64,000 nt of DNA from JACPFV01 sp038043245 (GTDB lineage: Bacteria; Pseudomonadota; Gammaproteobacteria; Nevskiales; Nevskiaceae), in NCBI GenBank assembly GCA_038043245.1, contig JBBTCH010000001.1, forward strand, positions 806,001 through 870,000, given 5' to 3'. Positions 33,398 through 43,039 of the stretch are shown one piece after another. The notes below the pieces were generated by a model. That model made no database searches. It was not told the origin of the DNA and was given only the letters and a program-made list of their open reading frames with translations. Both the position numbers and the translations under genes were made by a program. How positions within the stretch are numbered: the stretch's first letter is position 1; the number at the start of each line of letters is the position of its first letter.

Positions 33398-34943
33398 CCG
33401 GGGCGCTCCTCGTGTCGATGCAGCGTTCCCTGAGAACCTGGCAGCTGAGGATTTTCGATGCAGGAGTTGGCTCTGCCTCGCAACTCAGGGCGCAAGGCGC
33501 CGTAATGTCACAGCGCGCCGCACGGTGATCCGCAGGCACAGCAACCCATGCAGTGCGCGATAACCAAGCTTCAACGTGCGGGTTGGTGAGTCCTTGTATT
33601 ACGTTGCGCAAAATCCGCTCGTTGGAGTGCGAAAAAACGCTGTAAGGCCTGCCCCCGCTCGTCGTATCAGCCAGATTTCCACGCACAACCATCTTCTTGG
33701 GTGTTGTGCAAGCGGAGATCAATGGGCGAACCGCCCGGACGAATGCCCAATTCCGCTCGGACACTTGACGGTGCATGAAAAGTTTGTCGCCGATGGAAAC
33801 CGCGCCCCACCCGGCGACTGCCAGCAACAGCGCCAGTGCCACACCGGGCGAGGTAGTCCGTCTGTCGAGCAGGCTGGCAAGGCCCAGCCCGAGGCCCAAG
33901 ACCGTAAATGGCACAACCCCTGCCGAATAAAGTTCACTGACCGACCCCAGGAAGACGGCTGGTGCGACAGCCGGAGCGGCAAATGTGAACCAGATGAACG
34001 CATCGCCCTCGATCTTGCCTTTCGTCTTAGGGCTTCTCGAAAAACACTGAAACAATCCCATGCTTGCCGCCGCCATCAACAGCAGACTCAGCACGACACT
34101 AGCCGCGACCTTGGGCGAGATTCCAAAAACAAACAGCGTGGCTGCATCGCCGTAGTACATCGCGGCGCCCCAGAGCTGAGTTGCGTTCAACGCTATCGTC
34201 GCGGGCTCAATGTGTATTGCATACCGCCCGGATTGCGCAAGAACCAATGGGGTGCCCGCTTGCGCTCTGATCCAGATGTACAACGCAACACCAAGCCCCA
34301 CGGACACCGCAACTCGTGCGGCGCTGCCCAACGCAACGCTTGCAACACCATCATTGACGTAGCGAACGCGCAGATACATTGCCACCGGAATCCATGCGAG
34401 AACGCCGAGTGCGGTCTCCTTGGCGCAGAGGACGCACACGGTAAACAGCATTGCTGCGATGCCGGATCTGATGTCAAGTGGCGCCGCCACGAACACGATC
34501 TGTTGGATCGCCAGAAGCGCCAGACAGTCAGCCAGGATCTGGCTGAAGGTGTCGATCTGGATCACCGCAGACGCATTGGCGGGATGGAACAGATACAAGA
34601 CCGCAACGATCAGCGGCGCCAGCGGCAGTTCCGGCGCCAATTGACGAGAAACTCGCGAAACCAGCGCTGCTGTCACCAGGAATACGACAATTGACAGACC
34701 AATGACCAGCGGAAGAACCTTGTCGCCGAGCGACGGGTAACTCAACGCAAACAACATCCGCTGCCAAAGCCGCAAATTGTGTTCAACGTAGAAAATCCCG
34801 GAGCCGTGTTTTTCGACCCAGGCGAACATTTCCCAGTCGTCACTGAACGGCAGATCGAACATGGCCGGCAGATAGAGCAGGATCGCCGCGCCAAAACACA
34901 CGGCCTGCGCCAGCGGAATCCACACGGGGCGCGCAATCACCAT
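33378..34943 (-). CDS. Polytopic membrane protein, GT-C-like
   Basis: 521 residues with about 11-12 membrane helices. An early acidic motif FDLPFSDDWEMFAWVEKH lies in the first periplasmic loop, as in GT-C glycosyltransferases whose catalytic Asp or Glu sits there. The neighbouring GtrB-like gene would supply its lipid-linked sugar donor, so an outer-leaflet glycosylation role (GtrII-like) is plausible but inferred. The last about 100 residues are soluble with several Cys (CTTPKK, ARCDITAPCALSCE). Convergent with the GtrB-like gene. Confidence 0.75.
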   Translation of the reverse strand: MVIARPVWIPLAQAVCFGAAILLYLPAMFDLPFSDDWEMFAWVEKHGSGIFYVEHNLRLWQRMLFALSYPSLGDKVLPLVIGLSIVVFLVTAALVSRVSRQLAPELPLAPLIVAVLYLFHPANASAVIQIDTFSQILADCLALLAIQQIVFVAAPLDIRSGIAAMLFTVCVLCAKETALGVLAWIPVAMYLRVRYVNDGVASVALGSAARVAVSVGLGVALYIWIRAQAGTPLVLAQSGRYAIHIEPATIALNATQLWGAAMYYGDAATLFVFGISPKVAASVVLSLLLMAAASMGLFQCFSRSPKTKGKIEGDAFIWFTFAAPAVAPAVFLGSVSELYSAGVVPFTVLGLGLGLASLLDRRTTSPGVALALLLAVAGWGAVSIGDKLFMHRQVSERNWAFVRAVRPLISACTTPKKMVVRGNLADTTSGGRPYSVFSHSNERILRNVIQGLTNPHVEAWLSRTAWVAVPADHRAARCDITAPCALSCEAEPTPASKILSCQVLRERCIDTRSAPVNSDDR

Positions 34944-34979
34944 CCGCGCCCTACCCTTGCTCTCGCTCTTGCGCCTTCA

Positions 34980-35954
34980 CTAGAAGACATCCCAATCTCC
35001 GACGAATGCGCGCCAATCAAGATCGAAGACTTGCTGCCCTGCCTGCCCGACTCCACTACCCATCAGCACCAGTTGGCGTGGCGAAAGTCTGCGCGGCAAG
35101 CGCATCCAACCATGCCGCAACCACGTGCGATCGCCCCAACGGTTGGTAAACATGACAGTCGGCCAAGCTCGCGCACGTCGCGCCCAGCCAGTCGCTGCGC
35201 GCAAGAGCGTGCGCTCCACATCCAAAGTAGCGCCAAACACTTCCATGACGATGCACACGCGCCGAGCCCCTGACGATACGGCGCGAACGACCGCATAGCC
35301 TTCGAGACCAGCTCCCATGTCGTAGACCAACGCAGCGTAAGGTGACTGCGGCGAAGAAAAATAACGCCAGTTCAGATACGCAGCTGAACGTTCGATACAC
35401 ACACTGCCAGCGGATACCAGACTACGGGCGAACGGGTCGAAGTGAGAATCGAAGCGGTCTATTTGACGGATTCCGGGCTCGTCCGAAATCCCGGGAAGCA
35501 GCGCGACATAAGCATCGAGCACGGCACGCTTTCCCCATCCGAACTTCGTCAACCCCGGCATTGAATTTGCATTGGGGTAGCCAAAAAATATATCGCCATC
35601 TGCAAGCTGCTCCTTGAGCGCCTTCAGACAGGCCATGAACAGGCCGCGGCCCCGGGCATCGGGATGTGTCGCTGTGTCACAGGACTGCCATCCCAAGGCT
35701 GTCCCCGAACCACTCCTCAACGCCACCGGTACCATCGCGTTCATCGCCAACAAGTTACCGTTTTCGCGGACAGCGGCGATCCTGGCCCTGCCAGCGGCTG
35801 CGTGATACTTGCGCCAGTAGTGTTCGGCGTTTTGTAGTTCTGCGGTAAGGGCACTGAAGTGCGACGTTCCAGTCACTCCCTTGAATGCCACGTGCGCCAG
35901 CCAGGCTAACTCGCCTAGATCGACCTTCGCCGGATCGAGCAAATCAATGTTCAT
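34980..35954 (-). CDS. GNAT-fold N-acetyltransferase-like protein
   Basis: 324 residues. The acetyl-CoA loop reads SCDTATHPDARGRGLFMACL, with a preceding strand MNAMVPVALRSG, a clear GNAT core at about 70-130. The C-terminal half (YLNWRYFSSPQSPYAALVYD, GWARRARAWPTVMFTNRWGD) resembles a second GNAT-like lobe found in sugar-modifying acyltransferases of O-antigen clusters. It probably acylates an amino sugar; the substrate is unknown. Minus-strand neighbour of the GT-C-like gene, 36 bp away. Confidence 0.8.
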   Translation of the reverse strand: MNIDLLDPAKVDLGELAWLAHVAFKGVTGTSHFSALTAELQNAEHYWRKYHAAAGRARIAAVRENGNLLAMNAMVPVALRSGSGTALGWQSCDTATHPDARGRGLFMACLKALKEQLADGDIFFGYPNANSMPGLTKFGWGKRAVLDAYVALLPGISDEPGIRQIDRFDSHFDPFARSLVSAGSVCIERSAAYLNWRYFSSPQSPYAALVYDMGAGLEGYAVVRAVSSGARRVCIVMEVFGATLDVERTLLRAATGWARRARAWPTVMFTNRWGDRTWLRHGWMRLPRRLSPRQLVLMGSGVGQAGQQVFDLDWRAFVGDWDVF

Positions 35955-36015
35955 GACAATGCGCGATTACCTTAGATGGCGTTAACGATGCGATGTGGCG
36001 AAAAACCACAGCGCC

Positions 36016-37482
36016 CTAGCATGCTTGTGACGACTCGCTTGAACCCACTGGAGCGGGTGAGCTGCGGCCGCGCGGAAGCAGTTTTTCCCGGGCGAAAAAC
36101 AATCCCCAAAGACACAGGAAAGCGACACCCGTGAGCACGATTTCGCTGAGATCCCGAAGCCCCACGAATAGCGCCATGGCAGACACGGCAAACAAAAGCC
36201 GCCCCGTCAACCGGGAGGGCCACCAGAGCAGGCGGCTGCAAAGATTGGCCAGCAGCCCATAGACAAGCCCGCCGATGATTATCGCTGCATAGCCGCCGAT
36301 CAGATACAGATCGCCCACAGCAGAGCATGTCCAGGTAAAGCCTTTGTTGCCTTGTTGACCCGTGAACGTCACCAGATCAATGCCGCGGTTGATCGGCTTG
36401 GACGGAAACAAGGAACGGGGAATGGGCGCTGAAACGATCGCGACAATCCCGGTGCTCCCGATGTAAGGGTGGTAATCAGGGACCATGGTCAGGACTTGGC
36501 CCAGCCAATACAGATTGCGGTCTACGATGATGCCAGGCCGCTCTTCGCTGAAGATTGGCTTCCCAGCCTCAAATGACCTTTCGAATCCCGAGTGCCGCCA
36601 TAACACCACCGCTTGCAGGAATAACAGGAGAGCAGCCGCGACTCCAGACAAGATCAAAAGATGCCGAAGACTGATTTTAGGGTGGAGCAGAATCCAAGTC
36701 AGTGCTGTGGCGCCGACGATAGTCCCGGTGGAGCGGCGGTTGCCACCCGCAGTGCTCAGAATCAAATTGATCAGTCCAAAACTGATCAGCAGCAGGACGG
36801 GCCAACCGAAGCGCCGTTGCAGGCGGTGCAGTGCCACCGCAAAAGGTAGCGTCAAGTAACCAAAATAACGGAGGTTCTGCAGCACCGTATCCCAGTTACC
36901 GATTCCACCCTCCGGCATCCAAGCAGCACGACCGGCACGGCTGACGTCGAACGAATCAGCGATACATGCCGGCGAGAGTGAGCAACCGACCCAGACCCTC
37001 ATTCCCCCCAGAACGAAACAGACAATGCCCGCGCAGAACAGGAAGCGCGGCCCCAGATCATTAATCGGCAATCGGGCAGGCGGATGCAATGGAATGATCA
37101 GCCAGGTGAGAACACTGCCGATCCAGAGGAACGCGGCAAACAAACCGATACTGGCCATGCTGCCTACGAGCGCTTCGCGGCTTGCGCCTTCAAGTTCGTA
37201 GCCGCCCTGGACCGCATCAAGCACAACCCAGTACACCAGCCCGAACATCAGCAAATGCTCAGCACGGAACAGTGCCGCAGGACTGCGGAATCCGGCAGTT
37301 ACAACACCCAGGAGCAAGCCAAGACTCAGTGCGATGCCGGAAACACGTAGACTGCCCATTGCCGCTAATTCAAATTCCGGAATCGCCACAGTGGCAGCAA
37401 GGGTTCCGGCAACGATGCCTATCAGCGACCACCCCGGAAAGGCGCGATAGCTGTCGGTGCTGCGGCCAGAACTTACAACCAT
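36016..37482 (-). CDS. Wzy-like O-antigen polymerase/ligase family membrane protein
   Basis: 488 residues with about 11-13 membrane helices and one large extracytoplasmic loop (about 300-390, VVLWRHSGFERSFEAGKPIF to ITRGIDLVTF-like). A helical core with conserved Arg (NRRSTGTIVGATALTWIL) resembles oligosaccharide repeat-unit polymerases. Sequence divergence is normal for Wzy, so the call rests on topology and context. Having a Wzy-like protein in the same locus as a Wzm/Wzt exporter is noteworthy, since they belong to different assembly routes. Confidence 0.7.
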   Translation of the reverse strand: MVVSSGRSTDSYRAFPGWSLIGIVAGTLAATVAIPEFELAAMGSLRVSGIALSLGLLLGVVTAGFRSPAALFRAEHLLMFGLVYWVVLDAVQGGYELEGASREALVGSMASIGLFAAFLWIGSVLTWLIIPLHPPARLPINDLGPRFLFCAGIVCFVLGGMRVWVGCSLSPACIADSFDVSRAGRAAWMPEGGIGNWDTVLQNLRYFGYLTLPFAVALHRLQRRFGWPVLLLISFGLINLILSTAGGNRRSTGTIVGATALTWILLHPKISLRHLLILSGVAAALLLFLQAVVLWRHSGFERSFEAGKPIFSEERPGIIVDRNLYWLGQVLTMVPDYHPYIGSTGIVAIVSAPIPRSLFPSKPINRGIDLVTFTGQQGNKGFTWTCSAVGDLYLIGGYAAIIIGGLVYGLLANLCSRLLWWPSRLTGRLLFAVSAMALFVGLRDLSEIVLTGVAFLCLWGLFFAREKLLPRGRSSPAPVGSSESSQAC

Positions 37483-37605
37483 GAGCGCAAACTCCAGACG
37501 GCAAGTTGCTGACGGATTACCGCTGGCCTCATCATGCTTCCGCCGACGGGAGTTTCATATTGCCGGCCACGATACGGTAGCCCGACGGCCCTTGAATCCA
37601 TCACC

Positions 37606-38562
37606 ATGAACAACCCTCTGGTCAGCATCATCATCCCGTGTTTCAACGCAGCGCCATGGCTGTCGCAGACGCTGGAGTCGGCATTGTCTCAGACATGGCC
37701 ACGCGTCGAAGTGGTGGTGGTGGACGATGGCTCCACAGACGGCAGCGCGGACATCGCCCGGCGCTACGGCGACAGCCGGCTCAAGCTGGTGCAGGGGTCT
37801 CATCACGGCGCCTGTGCGGCGCGCAACTTTGGATACTCGAAGGCCCAAGGAAATTACATCCAGTTCCTCGACGCCGACGACCTGATCTCCCCCGACAAAA
37901 TCGCGGCGCAGATTGCCTTGCTGCGGGAATCCCCGCGCCACAGCCTTGCGACTTGCCGCTGGCTGCGCTTCCGCGGAGAGCCGGCGACCGCAGTGTTCGC
38001 GGACCAGCCGGTGTTCCGCGACCTTGCACCGATCGAGTTCCTGCTGCTGGTGGCGAGCGAGACCACGATGATGCACCCCGCCGCGTTCCTGACGCCGCGC
38101 GACGTCGCCGAGGCCGCAGGCCCGTGGAACGAGAACCTGCCGTCGAACCCTAACGACGACGGTGAGTATTTCTCACGAGTCGTCCTTGCTTCCAGCGGGC
38201 TGCGTTTCGCAGTGGCAGGCACAAGCTATTACCGTGTTCATGCGCCGAGCAGCTTCAGCCTGAGCCGGCGTCGTGACGAGACCTCGCTGCGCTCGCGGCT
38301 GCGAACAATCGAGCTTATTACCGCGCGCATGCTCGCGACGGAAGACAGTCCGCGCGTACGGCAGGCCTGCGCTGATCTCTACCAGCGCCTCGTCTACAGC
38401 ATTTATCCACGTTGCCGGGACGTGCGGCAGACGGCGCAAGAGCACATCCGCACGCTCGGCGGCAGTGTCGCGCGTCCGCACATGGGCCGCTGGGGTCGCG
38501 CGCTGGCGACGCTGATCGGCTGGAAGGGCGTGGGCTGGCTGCGCTACTGGCTCCGCGGCTAG
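37606..38562 (+). CDS. GT2-family glycosyltransferase
   Basis: 318 residues from ATG 37606. GT-A domain: PLVSIIIPCFNAAPWLSQTL, VVVVDDGSTDGSADI, YIQFLDADDLISPDKI (DxD metal site), then MHPAAFLTPRDVAEAAGPWN and a PNDDGEYFSRVVLASSG acceptor-side motif. No membrane helix. Soluble cytoplasmic transferase of the polysaccharide pathway. Divergent from the Wzy-like gene. Confidence 0.9.
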   Translation: MNNPLVSIIIPCFNAAPWLSQTLESALSQTWPRVEVVVVDDGSTDGSADIARRYGDSRLKLVQGSHHGACAARNFGYSKAQGNYIQFLDADDLISPDKIAAQIALLRESPRHSLATCRWLRFRGEPATAVFADQPVFRDLAPIEFLLLVASETTMMHPAAFLTPRDVAEAAGPWNENLPSNPNDDGEYFSRVVLASSGLRFAVAGTSYYRVHAPSSFSLSRRRDETSLRSRLRTIELITARMLATEDSPRVRQACADLYQRLVYSIYPRCRDVRQTAQEHIRTLGGSVARPHMGRWGRALATLIGWKGVGWLRYWLRG

Positions 38563-38593
38563 CCTGATGAACTGGCGCCAGAATTAACTCTTC

Positions 38594-39382
38594 CTACTGT
38601 TCCGCCGGCCGGCACACGAAATATTCAAAGTAGGACGGCCGGTCCGGCCACGCCGGAACTCTCCGGACCCGGTATCCGCGCGCCGTCAATTCGGCATTCT
38701 GCTGTTCCACAGTGACATAGGTCGTGATAAGGCCATACAACTCCCCGGGGTCATTCAGATATGCATAGCCGTCAAAAACCCGTTCGAGGTGCCGATGGCG
38801 GAGACGGTTAGGCAGTGCACGCACAATCCAGCGGACAAAACGCAGCGGCGTCAGCAGCAGCAGGAACGGATTCCGCAGTGCGTTCCGCCAACCGGGCCTG
38901 AGATGCGCGGGAAGAAAGAACCCACGGACTGTCGCTGGCGACAGGATATGCGTGGAAAACGCGAGCACGCCGCATGGATGGAGCAGCGCGCGCAATGCTG
39001 TCAGCAACTGGTTGCGATCCTCCCAAGGGAGATAATCAATGGAGTTGAAGGAGATCAATATGGCGTCGAACATGCGCCCGGACAGCGCCGCCGGACAAGT
39101 GCGCATGTCCATCGTCAAAAACTCTCCACTTTGAAACTTCGCCTTGGCCCTTTGCACCATGCTGGCGGAAAAATCAATGCCGACGTACTCGCGACAGCGC
39201 GGCAACAGTGTGTGAGTCGTCCGGCCGGCGCCGATACCAATGTCGAGCACCCTCCCCCCAAACTGCTGCGCATGAGCGTCGAAAATCTGCTGCTCCGCCG
39301 GAAACAAAGCCTGCAGGCGCGTATAACGTTCGACGGTGGTCTTTGCGTTGTAGGTCGCCTGATTGACTGCACTTTGCGACAT
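38594..39382 (-). CDS. Class I SAM-dependent methyltransferase
   Basis: 262 residues from ATG 39382 (MSQSAVNQATYNAKTTVERY). The SAM motif I is VLDIGIGAGRTTHTLL; motif II region EYVGIDFSASMVQRAKAKF; motif post-I FLTMDMRTC; then ILISFNSIDYLPWEDR. A longer GTG-like start at 39454 exists but lacks support. Likely acts on a sugar or a lipid-linked intermediate, by location. It converges with the GT2 gene, 31 bp away. Confidence 0.88.
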   Translation of the reverse strand: MSQSAVNQATYNAKTTVERYTRLQALFPAEQQIFDAHAQQFGGRVLDIGIGAGRTTHTLLPRCREYVGIDFSASMVQRAKAKFQSGEFLTMDMRTCPAALSGRMFDAILISFNSIDYLPWEDRNQLLTALRALLHPCGVLAFSTHILSPATVRGFFLPAHLRPGWRNALRNPFLLLLTPLRFVRWIVRALPNRLRHRHLERVFDGYAYLNDPGELYGLITTYVTVEQQNAELTARGYRVRRVPAWPDRPSYFEYFVCRPAEQ

Positions 39383-39459
39383 CCGACCTCGCACGCGGCT
39401 GGGAAATCTGCGCGGCATTATGCCGTCTCGCACCCCGGTGCAGCTAGAATTCACCGCTC

Positions 39460-40527
39460 ATGGGCCAGCACATAGAAATTGTCCCGACCACCAACCTGGA
39501 TGCCAGCCACTGGCAGCGTTGGCTGGAGCTCCAGAGTTCCAATCCGGCACTCGACAGCCCGTATTTCCATCCGCACTTCGCGCAGGCGTTGCAGCGGCAC
39601 GGCCTGCGCACACTCACCGCAGTAATCTCCGAGGCCGGACAGGTGGTCGCGTTCGTGCCCTATCAGACCCACGGTCGCCTTGTCGGCCGTCCCGGCGGCT
39701 GGCCGATCGCCGACTTCCAGGCACCGGTCTGCGCGGACGGGTTCGAACTGGACTTGCTGGCATTCCTGCGCGCGGGAGGACTGGATACCTTCACGTTCGA
39801 TCACTGGCTGGCGCAGCGCCCGGAAATCCAGCAGTACGTCGAGAGAACGCGGCCATCGCCCTATATGGATGTGAGCGGCGGTCTCGCCCGCTACCTCGAA
39901 CGCATCGGCGAATCAGGCCAGCGCCGGTGGAAATTCACGCAGAACAGGCTGCGCAAGGTCGAGCGTGAACTGGGCAGCCTGCGCTTGGAGTTCCAGAGCA
40001 CAGGCAACTCGATGTTCGACCGTCTCCTCGAATGGAAGCGCAGCCAGTACCGCGAAACGGGCAGCGGCGACTTGTTTGCCAATCCGGCGTACGTGGCGTT
40101 TTTTCGCGATTTGCTCCGGATCGACGATGCCGGGTTCCGTGGACTGTTGAGCGTGCTCTGGGCCGGCGAGACGCCGCTGGCGGCGCATGCCGGTATCGCT
40201 CTGGGTGGCGTGCTCCACTGGTGGTTCCCAGCTTATGACCCGCGCCACGCCGGTTATTCCCCTGGCTATCTGATGCTTGCAAAGCTGACTGAGGATGCTC
40301 CGCTGCATGGCCTGACCCGCGTGGACTTGGGCAAGGGCGAGGAGCAATACAAGGCACAGATCAAGACCGGTCAGACGATGGTTGCCGAAGGCATCGTGGA
40401 CGTACGTCCCGCCCGGCAGTGGTTGCGGGCTCACACGCGCGGCATACGTGCCGCGCTGAAATATTCCGCACCGGCGCACTGGTTGCGTCAGGCCCGCAAG
40501 CGGTTGCGCGCCAAACCGAAGCACTGA
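39460..40527 (+). CDS. FemAB/BioF2-like GNAT acyltransferase
   Basis: 355 residues of the Acetyltransf_6 (CelD/BcsL) type: SPYFHPHFAQALQRHG at the N-terminal lobe, then GQRRWKFTQNRLRKVERELG, EWKRSQYRETGSGDLF, and the acyl-CoA or tRNA-binding lobe LSVLWAGETPLAAHAGIALG, YSPGYLMLAKL, VDLGKGEEQYK. These motifs are diagnostic for exopolysaccharide-linked acyltransferases. The next gene is a polysaccharide deacetylase, 39 bp on, a pairing common in exopolysaccharide loci. Confidence 0.88.
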   Translation: MGQHIEIVPTTNLDASHWQRWLELQSSNPALDSPYFHPHFAQALQRHGLRTLTAVISEAGQVVAFVPYQTHGRLVGRPGGWPIADFQAPVCADGFELDLLAFLRAGGLDTFTFDHWLAQRPEIQQYVERTRPSPYMDVSGGLARYLERIGESGQRRWKFTQNRLRKVERELGSLRLEFQSTGNSMFDRLLEWKRSQYRETGSGDLFANPAYVAFFRDLLRIDDAGFRGLLSVLWAGETPLAAHAGIALGGVLHWWFPAYDPRHAGYSPGYLMLAKLTEDAPLHGLTRVDLGKGEEQYKAQIKTGQTMVAEGIVDVRPARQWLRAHTRGIRAALKYSAPAHWLRQARKRLRAKPKH

Positions 40528-40566
40528 TTAGCGTGTCCCGGCGGGTTGAGCGATAGTATTCTGCGA

Positions 40567-41415
40567 ATGAGTGAACGACCCTTGGCAGCCATCCGAACTT
40601 TTGAAGAGTTCTCGAAAAATCCCGGCATATTTCAGCGGCTGCGGCGCTTCGCCAGTACGAGTCTTGCAGCGGCGCGCGGTACCTGGTCGCGGCGGAGTGG
40701 CGGCAACTGGTTGCGCTTCGCCTTCTATCACTACGTGTTTGATGACCAACGAGCCGGGTTTTCCAGACAGCTGCGCCATTTCCGCCAGATTGGACAGGTC
40801 ATCACGCTCGACGAGGCCGTTGGCTTGGTCGAACGCAAGGTGCCGGTGGATGGCCGTTATCTGTGCATCACGTTCGACGACGGCTTGGCGAACAATTTCG
40901 AGAACGCGCTGCCGATCCTAGCGGAGCATCAAATGCCCGCGGCTTTTTTTGTCGCCACCGGTTACATCGGTCTGAAACCGCAAACGGATCGCCAGCGCCT
41001 GCTCGGCTTTCATGGCGAACACTCCGGGCTGCTGGTGGAGTTCATGGACTGGGAGCAATGCCGCATATTGCTGCGCTCGGGTATGACGGTCGGCTCGCAT
41101 TCAGTGACCCATGCGCGGCTTGCGGAACTCGATGCCACGGCAGCCGACCGAGAGTTGAGGGAATCACGACAGACGATCCGCCACGAACTAGGTAGCGAGT
41201 GTCTTCACTTCTGCGCACCTTACGGCAGGCCAGTCAGGGACTTCCGGCCTGAGCGGGACATATCGCTGGCGCAGCGTGCGGGGTATCGGTCGTTCCACAC
41301 TACGGCGCGCGGCACCACGCACCGCAGCGAAGGAATCGCCATCACCCAACGCCAGCACCTGCTGGCGCATTGGCCCCCTGCGGTCGTCACGCACCATCTG
41401 TTCCGCGACCACTGA
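40567..41415 (+). CDS. Polysaccharide deacetylase (NodB homology domain)
   Basis: 282 residues from ATG 40567. NodB motifs: YLCITFDDGLANNFENALPI (motif 1, Asp-Asp), VGSHSVTHARLAEL (motif 2, His-x3-His), HFCAPYGRP (motif 3) and a distal TTARGTTHRSE. An extended N-terminus with WLRFAFYHYVFDD precedes the domain. It removes acetyl groups from N-acetylated sugars. No signal peptide seen, so it may act on a cytoplasmic precursor or use an unseen anchor. Confidence 0.9.
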   Translation: MSERPLAAIRTFEEFSKNPGIFQRLRRFASTSLAAARGTWSRRSGGNWLRFAFYHYVFDDQRAGFSRQLRHFRQIGQVITLDEAVGLVERKVPVDGRYLCITFDDGLANNFENALPILAEHQMPAAFFVATGYIGLKPQTDRQRLLGFHGEHSGLLVEFMDWEQCRILLRSGMTVGSHSVTHARLAELDATAADRELRESRQTIRHELGSECLHFCAPYGRPVRDFRPERDISLAQRAGYRSFHTTARGTTHRSEGIAITQRQHLLAHWPPAVVTHHLFRDH

Positions 41416-41466
41416 TCCGTAATCTCCGGGGGCAGACCGCTAACAAAGGTGCAATTTTTGCGCACC

Positions 41467-42210
41467 TCAAACACGCTGGGATTGCCACCGGGCCATAGCA
41501 CGAATCATTGCGTAGACTGGAATCAGAACGAGACGCCGGAATAGCCACAGTGAAAGCGTTTCGTTTGGGTCCATCTCCCGATTCCAGTCAATTACCGTGG
41601 TCTGGTAGTCGGCTAAATCGGCCAGCACCTGCTCTGGCGTCACACCCGCCGCCGCCGCGTAGTCATCCAGCAGCGCACGCGCCGCGCGCCGCAGCCGCGG
41701 CAACGTCCACGGCTGCAAGCCGCAACGTAAACCGGCCTTGACCAGCCCATGCAGGAAGATCGCGACCGACAGATGCTGCAGCGGCAACGCTTGCACCATG
41801 GGGTCCACCAGCACGATGCGATCGTCGGCTAGGATCATGTTGCTAGGGTCGCAGTCGAAGGCTAGGTGCTGCGCCTGCGCTGCCGCCAGCAACGAGACGA
41901 TGGCGACGCGGTGACGTTCCAGCGGCGCGATATCACCTCGCGCGAGCTGCTGGGCCAGCGTCGGCCCGGCAACGAATTCCATGACAATCTCACCGGGCTG
42001 CGCCAGCTCGTCGTGCAGCATGGGAACCCGGAACGCCAGCAGCGTCGCTATCACTTGGCGCAGCCGCGCATAGGCATGCCTCTCGCCGTCAACGTTAAAG
42101 GTGCGCAGATAACGCTTGTGCAGCAGTAGTACGCCGTTATGCGTCCGCGTCACCAACACCGAGTTGCGGCGAATCTCGCCACCCACGTTAAGCCCGTTCG
42201 GCAGCGACAT
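41467..42210 (-). CDS. LPS-kinase/RIO-like protein kinase-fold protein
   Basis: 247 residues. Kinase-like landmarks: a Lys/Arg-rich beta strand (GVLLLHKRYLRTFNVDGERH), an acidic hinge (VMEFVAGPTLAQQLARGD), the catalytic-loop-like QHLAFDCDPSNMILADDRIV with Asp and Asn, then the metal-binding LVDPMVQ. This is the pattern of Kdo/heptose kinases (WaaP, KdkA, YrfG-like) rather than Ser/Thr kinases. The C-terminus has a hydrophobic or amphipathic segment (LFRRLVLIPVYAMIRAMARW). It overlaps the upstream methyltransferase gene by 23 bp. Probably phosphorylates a lipid or glycan. Confidence 0.7.
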   Translation of the reverse strand: MSLPNGLNVGGEIRRNSVLVTRTHNGVLLLHKRYLRTFNVDGERHAYARLRQVIATLLAFRVPMLHDELAQPGEIVMEFVAGPTLAQQLARGDIAPLERHRVAIVSLLAAAQAQHLAFDCDPSNMILADDRIVLVDPMVQALPLQHLSVAIFLHGLVKAGLRCGLQPWTLPRLRRAARALLDDYAAAAGVTPEQVLADLADYQTTVIDWNREMDPNETLSLWLFRRLVLIPVYAMIRAMARWQSQRV

Positions 42211-42925
42211 ACAGGCTCTTGCACAGCAGCGACCACGGCGCCGTCCCGGGCAAGGCCTGGGTGAGCAGGCCGCGCCCGAGTAGCGGCGGCTGGCCCAGAG
42301 CATCGGCGATCGCGAAGCCAGCGTCGCGCAGGGTCGCCACGACCTCGCTGCGCGTGAACCAGTGGCTGTGGCGCGCGCCGGCGCGATTGCTGCCGGTGGT
42401 GCGCCCGCGCAGATTTACCAGCGCGCCACCCGGCCAGTAGATGCTGTACAGGTTGGGGACGTTGAACACTAGCCGTGCGCCGGGCCGCAGCACGCGGCCC
42501 AGTTCACGGAACACGGCGGGGAAATCGGCCAGCAGGTTGATCACCAGAATCGAGTAGGCGGCGTCGAAGCTGGCCGGCGCGTAGGGCAGCGCGTAGGCCG
42601 AGCCGTGCACCAGCGACAGCCGCCCGTCCGGCGGCGCGCGACGCTCGGCGGCGCGCAGCATGCCGTCGGAAGCGTCGATCCCCTCCAGCCCGGCGAAGCG
42701 CGGCGCGAAGTGCACCAGCAACCGGCCGGTACCGCAGCCCAGTTCCAGCACGCGCGCGTCCGGACGCAGATGCGAGAACAGCAGCTGCTCCAGCACCGCC
42801 TTGTGGAACGCGTCCACGCGTCGGCCACCCGCGCTGGCGTAACGCGAGTGATCGTAGCGGTCGGCTTCAACGTCATAGAAGCGGACGGTCTGGGCGTGGG
42901 TGGGGTCGGTCGGCGGAGACGTCAT
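42188..42925 (-). CDS. SAM-dependent methyltransferase
   Basis: 245 residues from ATG 42925 (MTSPPTDPTHAQTVRFYDVE). SAM site: RVLELGCGTGRLLVHFAP, GLEGIDASDGMLRAAERR, LVHGSAYALPYAPASFDAAY, LGRVLRPGARLVFNVPN. Ubiquinone/menaquinone-methyltransferase-like core, but in a polysaccharide locus. The end (SHWFTRSEVVATLRDAGF) is typical of glycan O-methylases. It runs into the kinase-like gene. Upstream in-frame ATG 42955 is an alternative start. Confidence 0.85.
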   Translation of the reverse strand: MTSPPTDPTHAQTVRFYDVEADRYDHSRYASAGGRRVDAFHKAVLEQLLFSHLRPDARVLELGCGTGRLLVHFAPRFAGLEGIDASDGMLRAAERRAPPDGRLSLVHGSAYALPYAPASFDAAYSILVINLLADFPAVFRELGRVLRPGARLVFNVPNLYSIYWPGGALVNLRGRTTGSNRAGARHSHWFTRSEVVATLRDAGFAIADALGQPPLLGRGLLTQALPGTAPWSLLCKSLYVAAERA

Positions 42926-43039
42926 GGGCAGAATCGGGTGCGCGGCGCGTGACATTGTCGGGAATTTCGGGGTAACGCAAGCAGGCAATCACCCAGGAGG
43001 CAGGGCCCGTGCAGAACGTGACTCGATAGACTGCTGTCC